Source: Litorimonas sp051251645 (GTDB lineage Bacteria; Pseudomonadota; Alphaproteobacteria; Caulobacterales; Maricaulaceae). From it: DNA of 64,000 nt. The position numbers were made by a program, and so were the translations under genes. Each line of letters begins with the position of its first letter. The stretch's first letter is position 1. Positions 55,436-61,663 of the stretch are shown here, piece after piece. A model generated the notes under the pieces. That model did not search any database, was not told the origin of the DNA, and saw only the letters and a list, made by a program, of their open reading frames with translations. The stretch lies in assembly GCA_051251645.1 (NCBI GenBank), contig JBPOEY010000004.1, positions 124,001 to 188,000 on the forward strand, in the 5' to 3' direction.

Positions 55436-56156
55436 GTTTCGAAATATCAAGCGCAGACTGCTTGCCTTTAGTTTGATCTTTCTTTCGGGTTGCGCTGTCT
55501 CCGCGCAGCTAGAGAGCGACGAGAAACCTCAAGCTCTGATCAACCACCACATAAAGAAAAATAGCGTGATCTGCTCAGGGGTCCAGTATGATCGCGCAAA
55601 GGCTGAGTTACAGAGTATCCTGGCGGAGGATCAGGATAATCGTGCAAACCCAACTGCAAGCACGCGGGAAGAAGATGCCAAGCGGAGGGAGACAGTATCA
55701 GAAACATTCGCGAAATCCTGCTTAAGGGATTCAGAGGATTATTTCATAGCTGCGGTTGTTTATCAGCATGGTCATCTTCCGGAGCATTATCTTCAGGCAG
55801 TAATGTTTTCAAATACGTCGACTCGTCTCGACTCGTTGATGGCAATAGGAATAAGGACGGCTGCTATAGATCGATATTTAATGTCAGTCGGGCACAATCA
55901 GGTCTTCGCAACACAGGTTATTGGCACGGAACTCCAAGGACCAAATACAGAACCTGTTGATGGGACGCCATGTTTATGGCCTGTCGAGCAGGATGTGGAT
56001 GTCAGGGATTATGAGGTTTTAGGACCAGCTGACTTCAGAGAACACCTCTCCCAGCAAATTAGTGCGCGCAGAGCAGAGGTGGAAGAGTGTGACCTCTCAA
56101 CCAAAACTTCAAGCCAATTGCTCCAATCGCTATTAAGTCTTTCGATTGATATCTAA
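55422..56156 (+). CDS. Lipoprotein, DUF6624-like, in the graspetide operon
   Basis: The likely start is GTG 55422 (VQKTRFRNIKRRLLAF), inside the ATP-grasp gene; a TTG 6 bases earlier is possible, and a longer frame from 55338 is unlikely. The lipobox FLSGC is good, so the product is an envelope lipoprotein of about 244 residues. The mature part is helical and charged, with DSEDYFIAAVVYQHGHLPEHY, DRYLMSVGHNQVFATQVI and PCLWPVEQDVDVRDYEVLG, the order seen in DUF6624 proteins (…YGTQ…), whose function is unknown. As a lipoprotein beside a peptide exporter it could be an immunity factor; this is inference. Confidence 0.62.
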   Translation: MQKTRFRNIKRRLLAFSLIFLSGCAVSAQLESDEKPQALINHHIKKNSVICSGVQYDRAKAELQSILAEDQDNRANPTASTREEDAKRRETVSETFAKSCLRDSEDYFIAAVVYQHGHLPEHYLQAVMFSNTSTRLDSLMAIGIRTAAIDRYLMSVGHNQVFATQVIGTELQGPNTEPVDGTPCLWPVEQDVDVRDYEVLGPADFREHLSQQISARRAEVEECDLSTKTSSQLLQSLLSLSIDI

Positions 56157-56195
56157 GTTGCTCCGAAATACTTTATGTCTTTGCGGGTGTCTTAA

Positions 56196-58271
56196 TTGAA
56201 ACTAATTCTTCAATCTGAGATGTCGGAATGCGGCCTTGCTTGCTTGGCGATGATCGCAAACTCGTTCGGACACAGATTTGATCTCAGCGGGATGAGGCGG
56301 CGGTTCCCGGGGTCATCGAACGGGCTGACCTTCAAGAACCTAGTTCACTACTCGTCAGAGATCGGCTTGCATGCGCAGGCCATGAAGGTTCCACTCGATA
56401 AACTGGAATTTGTTCAACTGCCTGCGATCCTCCACTGGGACAACCGGCACTATGTTGTTCTGGAAAAGGCCACAAAAAGATCAGTGACAATCCTCGATCC
56501 TGCTCGAGGAAGGGTCAAGATGCCTAGAAAGGAACTAAGCAAGCATACAAATGGGGTCTTGCTCGAATTCTCAAAGAGGCCTGAATTCGAAAAACAGAAT
56601 GACAAGGAAAAGGTTGATATTCGAAGCCTGTTTGCAGGCGCGAGAGGATTGGGCCGCACGCTAGCACAGATAATTGCGTTGACACTCGTCATACAAGTCC
56701 TGACGATTATCTCCCCTCTCTATCTACAGGTTGTAATCGATCGGGCAGTTGTCAATTCCGATCGCCAACTTCTATTAGTGCTAACAATTGCTTTTGCTGC
56801 ATTTGCGTTTTTAAATTCATTGTCAGAGTATGTGCGGAACTGGGTAATTCTTGTTTTGTCACAGACGCTCTCATTTCAAATGATCAGCAACGTTGTTGGG
56901 CACCTGTTGCGCGTTCGGACGAAGTTTTTCGAAAGTAGGCACATTGGTGACATCCTGTCTCGGATGTCATCGCTCCAACCAATACGTCAAGCCTTTACGC
57001 AGACATCAATATCGGTCGTTGTCGACGGATTTCTGTCGATAAGTCTCTTGATAATCATGCTTTCATACAACTTGAAACTGACTTTTGTAGTCATCTTTAC
57101 AACGGCATTCATCGCAGTAACATCGCAGGTCGTAGTATTTTTCTTGCGAAAGAGACAGTCAGAGCAGCTTATCGCTTCTGCAAATGAGCAGACACATGTA
57201 CTCGAAACTATCCGCTCCACCAGGGCAATAAAATTGTTTGGACGAGAAATAGAAAGAGAGTCTGGCTGGCGTAATCTGTACTCAATTCTGCTTTCGTCGA
57301 ATATCCGACTGGGTAACCTGCAATATCTGACCACCTTTACTCTATCGGCAACTATGGCGATACAATCAATCTTGATTGTCTACCTTGGTGCGGGGTTGGT
57401 GATGGACAATACATTTACAATCGGCATGCTCTTTGCGTTCATGGCATACCAAGCTAATTTCGCAAACCGAACAACGAGTTTGATTGACGGACTCCTGGAG
57501 TTTGGTCTCCTGAAAGTGCATTTTTCGAGGCTTGGGGATATCGTGAATGAAGATCGTGAGGATGTGGTCGGCGGCGCCATGAACGTAAGCGCGCTTGAAC
57601 AATTGGAGCTCCGAAATGTTTCATTCCAGTATGAACTTGACGGCAGATACATCGTCAAATCACTCAACCTGACGATCCGCAACGGAGAATTCGTAGCAAT
57701 TGTGGGGCCTTCTGGAGAGGGGAAATCGACGCTTCTGAAGCTTATACTTGGGTTTCTTCAAACTGATGCCGGAGACATAATTGTCAACGGAAGACCATTG
57801 CAAGATTATGGATTGCGGAACTGGCGCCGTTTATTCGGTGTTGTCATGCAGGATGACCAATTAATATCCGGAACCATAGCTGAGAACATCGCCTTCTATG
57901 ACACGGATGCTGATCCTGAAGCAATCCGACAGGCGGCCGAAAAATCTGGTTTAGCACAGGATGTTGAATCAATGAAAATGAAGTATGATTCGCTGATTGG
58001 GGATATGGGCTCGACCCTGTCTGGCGGCCAGCGTCAGCGCCTTCTCATTGCGCGCGCTTTGTACAAGTCTCCGAATATACTGGTAATGGATGAAGGAACT
58101 GCCAATCTTGATGTGGCTTCAGAAATAGCCATAGCCGATTTTGTTTCAGACTTGAAAATCACCAGAATTGTCGTCGCCCATAAGCCCGAACTGATCAGCA
58201 GGGCGGATACTGTTTACGAATTGAGGGACGGGGTTCTACATCTGTTAAAGCCAATGTCTGTAAACACGTGA
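56196..58271 (+). CDS. C39-peptidase ABC transporter (PCAT) for peptide maturation and export
   Basis: 691 residues. The TTG start is the only option nearby: an in-frame TAA is immediately upstream. Domains: a C39 cysteine peptidase (1-130) with catalytic Cys12 in SECGLACLAMIA, His near 85 in NRHYVVLEK and Asp near 101 in ILDPARG; a six-helix membrane domain (about 155-440); and an ATPase with Walker A GPSGEGKST (about 504), signature LSGGQRQR (about 607) and Walker B ILVMDEGTANLD. PCATs cut Gly-Gly leaders and export the core across the inner membrane, here probably with the HlyD protein and an outer-membrane channel from elsewhere. Active-site residues are all intact. Confidence 0.95.
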   Translation: MKLILQSEMSECGLACLAMIANSFGHRFDLSGMRRRFPGSSNGLTFKNLVHYSSEIGLHAQAMKVPLDKLEFVQLPAILHWDNRHYVVLEKATKRSVTILDPARGRVKMPRKELSKHTNGVLLEFSKRPEFEKQNDKEKVDIRSLFAGARGLGRTLAQIIALTLVIQVLTIISPLYLQVVIDRAVVNSDRQLLLVLTIAFAAFAFLNSLSEYVRNWVILVLSQTLSFQMISNVVGHLLRVRTKFFESRHIGDILSRMSSLQPIRQAFTQTSISVVVDGFLSISLLIIMLSYNLKLTFVVIFTTAFIAVTSQVVVFFLRKRQSEQLIASANEQTHVLETIRSTRAIKLFGREIERESGWRNLYSILLSSNIRLGNLQYLTTFTLSATMAIQSILIVYLGAGLVMDNTFTIGMLFAFMAYQANFANRTTSLIDGLLEFGLLKVHFSRLGDIVNEDREDVVGGAMNVSALEQLELRNVSFQYELDGRYIVKSLNLTIRNGEFVAIVGPSGEGKSTLLKLILGFLQTDAGDIIVNGRPLQDYGLRNWRRLFGVVMQDDQLISGTIAENIAFYDTDADPEAIRQAAEKSGLAQDVESMKMKYDSLIGDMGSTLSGGQRQRLLIARALYKSPNILVMDEGTANLDVASEIAIADFVSDLKITRIVVAHKPELISRADTVYELRDGVLHLLKPMSVNT

Positions 58272-59569
58272 ACAAGGGTTTTCTGTCAAGTTTTGATGTA
58301 GTCATTCCAGTATTTGGAACCAAAGGGGATGTGTATCCGCTGCTAGCGATCGCGCAGACAATGGAATCTTGCGGCGCGAGCGTGACTTTTCTGACAAATG
58401 ATTTCTTTGAACCTGAAATCAAAAGATTGGGGTTCAATTTCGTTAGTACAGGCAGGCGTCAAGATTATTTGGATTACCTCGAAAATATCGATTTGCACAC
58501 GGACAATCCTGACGTCATCGAAAATATGTGGTCGTCTTGTCTTCGGGATCCCTACGTAGCCAGTGTCCGTCACATTCTCACAATGCACGAGACTGGCAAA
58601 AATCTTTTGATTGTTGGACTTTGGCCGGTTTTCAACGGAGGCTTTGCAGTTGCAGAGCACCTGAATTTGCCATCAGTCCAAATTTCCCTGTATCCAAGCA
58701 TTGTTAATTCAGTGCTTTCGCCGCCAGCACCCGCTAAATGGATGCAGACTGGCGAACCCAATGAATCTGACAGGCTTCATGCTATCTATGCACGCTCCAT
58801 AGGGCACCTGACATCCACACGGTCATTTCATGAAATGAATTCGATACGTCGGAAGTTTGCAATCCAGCCTTTGGAAATAACGGATCATATCGAGAGTTTC
58901 TTTATTGCTGGCCGCTTGCAGTTGATGCTTTGCCCTAAATGGTATGCGGATCCAGCAGCTGATTTCCCTGCAGGGCTTAAATATCTGGGTTTCCCATTTC
59001 TGGGATCGCACCTCTTCAAGTCGGATCATGAAGTTGATCGTTTCTGCAAGGCTAACCCGAAGCCGGTAGTTGTCACAGCAGGCACGGGTATTCGCGACGC
59101 AAACCATTTTTTCAGAACTGTTCTAGATGCGCTGTCGAATTCAAATATACCGATTATATTCGTAGGGGGAGCAGAAGACATAATTCTTCCATTAGAAAGA
59201 AAAGACGTTTTGCATGTCAATTCTGTCGATTTCTCTTCCCTTTTCAAAAAGGCTCGACTGATAATACATCACGGAGGAATTGGCACAACGGCTCAGGCGA
59301 TGAAGGCCGGAGTTCCACAGTTTGTAATCCCGAGGGCTTTTGATCAATTTGACAATGCAGATCGTGTGGCAAGGTTAGGGATGGGTTCGTTCCTTCTAGA
59401 GCAGAATCTTACTGTAGATGACCTGCGCCATGATATTGAAGCGGTATTGATAAATGACAGCCTGATCTTGAATGCCGCGCACGTTGCCGATCGTTTTCTC
59501 GATGAGGATTTTCGTGTGATGCTTGTCCGCGCAATTGAGGAATACACCGCCGAGGCTTTGACACGTTAA
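58268..59569 (+). CDS. GT1-type (UGT/sterol-glucosyltransferase-like) glycosyltransferase
   Basis: 433 residues from a GTG that overlaps the exporter stop by 4 bases, so the two are translationally coupled. The N-terminal acceptor domain opens VVIPVFGTKGDVYPLLAIA, the C-terminal donor domain has VVTAGTGIRDA and IIHHGGIGTTAQAMKAGVPQ followed by RAFDQFDNADRV, the UDP-sugar motif of GT1 enzymes (GT-B fold). It probably adds a sugar to the peptide, but a lipid or other acceptor is possible. GT1 is not the glycosyltransferase of known glycocins (GT2-type), so this pairing with an ATP-grasp ligase is unusual. Confidence 0.88.
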   Translation: MNKGFLSSFDVVIPVFGTKGDVYPLLAIAQTMESCGASVTFLTNDFFEPEIKRLGFNFVSTGRRQDYLDYLENIDLHTDNPDVIENMWSSCLRDPYVASVRHILTMHETGKNLLIVGLWPVFNGGFAVAEHLNLPSVQISLYPSIVNSVLSPPAPAKWMQTGEPNESDRLHAIYARSIGHLTSTRSFHEMNSIRRKFAIQPLEITDHIESFFIAGRLQLMLCPKWYADPAADFPAGLKYLGFPFLGSHLFKSDHEVDRFCKANPKPVVVTAGTGIRDANHFFRTVLDALSNSNIPIIFVGGAEDIILPLERKDVLHVNSVDFSSLFKKARLIIHHGGIGTTAQAMKAGVPQFVIPRAFDQFDNADRVARLGMGSFLLEQNLTVDDLRHDIEAVLINDSLILNAAHVADRFLDEDFRVMLVRAIEEYTAEALTR

Positions 59570-59603
59570 CTCAACCAGACGTCCTTTTCCTCGGGGTGAG
59601 TTT

Positions 59604-60025
59604 TTAAGGGCGAACTAGTGCCGTGACAAAACTCCATTTTGCATCAGCTTGAGATCTGAACTTTCTTAAAGTCTTTCTTGAGATGAGATGGCGTCGATGA
59701 TTGAAGAGATTGCAGATTTGACAGGAGGTTTTAAGTATTTCTTACTGACCTGAACTTCTGTGATTTTTGTTCTTTTCAACATATTGGAACGTGGGAGCAT
59801 TCGCCGCGCTTGTTCTTTCGACCTCCAACATCTTGAAGGTGTTCCAAGCCTAAAAGGCTTAAGGCTGCTCCGTAAGACCCAAGCCTATGGATCACTATTT
59901 GTAAGCTTGATGCCTTGTTTTTTCAAAAGTTTCCGCAGTAAGCGAAGGGCTGCTTTCGTATTCCGCCATCTTTGCAAAACAATATCGAGGACGGTGTCTT
60001 CGTCACCGACGGATCTCCACAGATA
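59604..60025 (-). pseudogene. IS6-type transposase remnant, frameshifted
   Basis: On the reverse strand a DDE transposase of the IS6/IS26 type can be read across frames. From 60025 YLWRSVGDEDTVLDIVLQ, then RWRNTKAALRLLRKLLKKQG; after a frameshift LGSYGAALSLLGLEHLQDVGG; and after another shift FNHRRHLISRKTLRKFRSQ, ending at a TAA at 59606-59604. The catalytic Asp usually before LRSYGAA is lost (IHRLGSYGAA). The N-terminus and terminal inverted repeats were not found, so the element is dead. It sits against the integrase remnant. Confidence 0.78.
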
Positions 60026-60100
60026 GACCATCTAATGTGACCTTAGCTTTGAAGACACATTAGTTCGTAAATGTGGAAGCAAGGAGCATCCCATGAGTAC

Positions 60101-60427
60101 ACGCATCGCCTGTAACGAGACACCGAGACGCGGAATATCCCGGTTAGCCGACTTTGACTTAAGCTAGCGCTTAGCTGTCGGCCTCGTTTGCAAGTGTGGA
60201 GTTTCGTGATTGAGCCCGATAGGCTCGGGCTGCAGGTTCGCGATTTCGCTCGGGCGGCAACCTGTTTCAATCAACGCATAGAGGATGCAGCGGACTTCAT
60301 CGTTTAGACTATTAAAAATATGCGGTTCGAGGATGCGCTTACGAATCCAGTCCGGCGAGAACGGCGGAATATCCTCGTAGACGACGTTCTCTTGGGGGGG
60401 TCGGGGTTTGTGTGGGGTGTCGCTCAT
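60101..60427 (-). pseudogene. Tyrosine-integrase remnant interrupted by an in-frame TAG
   Basis: From 60427 the frame reads PPFSPDWIRKRIL, then the catalytic-domain motif LYALIETGCRPSEIANLQ. It hits TAG at 60166-60164 and continues in the same frame as LKSKSANRDIPRLGVSLQAM, which is also integrase-like (relatives read ELKT..S.R.IPLVGVAL.AM from memory). The N-terminal domain and the downstream HxxR/Tyr part are missing. The IS6 remnant begins about 75 bases further on. This is a decayed integrase, with the TAG the first visible lesion. Confidence 0.75.
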
Positions 60428-60729
60428 GGGGCGGTCCTCTGGATAAGGTTATGTTGGAAGTCTTGGGAGCCGTCGTTCGCGCTGCCCACGGCAAAGCCGA
60501 TGCTCCATGTCTGTGTGGCTGTGCCGGACACGTAGTGGGCAAACCTGCTGTCGATCGGGATTGTGAGGCGATGCGCCTAGTCCTTGATAGCGAGGATCAA
60601 GCGAACGCGGGCGCAGCCCACGGACTGATTAGGGGTCGCGGCAATCGCGACGAGCTCTTTCACGAGCTGGCTCTCGACGGGCCTACCGATTGTCACCACA
60701 TCGATGTCGGGGCGGAGTGTCACTGTCAT
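60424..60729 (-). pseudogene. Small reading frame with internal TAG upstream of the integrase remnant
   Basis: The ATG 60729 has an excellent GGAGGG ribosome site. It encodes 50 residues (MTVTLRPDIDVVTIG, VESQLVKELVAIAATP) to a TAG at 60579-60577, then continues in the same frame for 50 more residues (AHRLTIPIDSRFAHYVSG, WSIGFAVGSANDGSQDF) to a TGA overlapping the integrase ATG. Either a 50-residue gene or a 101-codon gene broken by one amber codon. No family. Confidence 0.5.
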
Positions 60730-60836
60730 GCGAAAGCCCTCCGGAGAGGGGCGCAAAATCCGCGCAAGCGCTGTGCGGGAATTCGCAATAGCGTCGCCGC
60801 AGCTGTTTCCAGCATCGCCGCACTAACGGGCTTCAT
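60726..60836 (-). CDS. Small hypothetical ORF (36 aa) at the head of the mobile-element remnant
   Basis: MKPVSAAMLETAAATLLRIP and an Arg-rich end; its TGA overlaps the next ATG (ATGA). No clear ribosome site. The coupled overlaps through to the integrase suggest an old mini-operon. Weakly supported alone. Confidence 0.35.
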   Translation of the reverse strand: MKPVSAAMLETAAATLLRIPAQRLRGFCAPLRRAFA

Positions 60837-61663
60837 TTTTATTTTTGGAAAAAAGCAGTGTAAATCAACGCTTCCGATGGTGCCCCCCACACGGCACAGC
60901 GCCGTCTAGAATAATGCATATAAAACAGTTACTTACGTCTGTCAAATTTGAATTTGTGACACATTAAATCTTGAAATTGTAGCACAGCTATCCCTTTCCG
61001 TTTAAAAATGTTTGCAAGTTAGGAGTTGGCAATGGAAGAACTGTTTGTGCTCCAAAGCCTTAGTTCTATTGAAACGAAAATAACTTTGCTATTATGACTT
61101 CGATGGGTGTAACGCGGACCTTGGCGAGCATTGGCCTGACCGCTCTTTGCGCCTCAGTTACCATTAAAAAAATTTGAGAATAAATAGAACGAGCCCGCTC
61201 TCACATTATGTTGTTATCAAGCTACTGTATGGCTGGATCAATTGCGTTTGATGGGTGTGCTTACAGCGTTTTGCACTGCGCAATTAAGCGTCAACTGTTG
61301 CAGTTTCTGAATTCTCTGCCTGCTGTTTTGCGTTTTCAGGTTCATCTAAATGATAATGACTTTTGCCAAAGATTCCTACTGGCCCCAAAAAAAATTTTCG
61401 ACAATGACAGAAAAATGTTCTGAATAATTCTCCTTGCGGTATATCTAAGCAATGCCATCCTTCCTGCTTATCTCGTCCAGCCTGCTAAGCAGTGCTTAAG
61501 TTGCTTACGCTTGACGCAATCAATCGCCTGCTCTCCTATTTTTTATTTTACACGCTCATTCGCTTTACTCTGTGGAATACGTTTGACGGTCATCAAGGCG
61601 TCCTTCTAGCGTTTCAATGCTATGGTTTTATTACAACCTTTTTGTGTAGCGCCGACTTGGAAA
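60837..61663. other. AT-rich gap before pyruvate carboxylase
   Basis: About 830 bases, clearly AT-rich, with no gene, RNA or repeat I can support; short frames on the plus strand lack ribosome sites and recognisable domains. Probably the decayed edge of the mobile region. Confidence 0.5.

Noticed and set aside
59760..60026. Plus-strand frame of 88 codons
   Set aside because: Antisense of the IS6-type transposase remnant, which is clearly readable on the minus strand.
60164..60729. True genetic recoding of TAG
   Set aside because: The integrase lacks its N-terminus and catalytic C-terminus and abuts a dead IS, so decay explains the stops more simply; kept only as a question.
60412..60909. 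Plus-strand frame of 165 codons with a Cys-rich start
   Set aside because: It is antisense to the integrase and small-gene remnants, whose reverse-strand reading has recognisable motifs and a good ribosome site.
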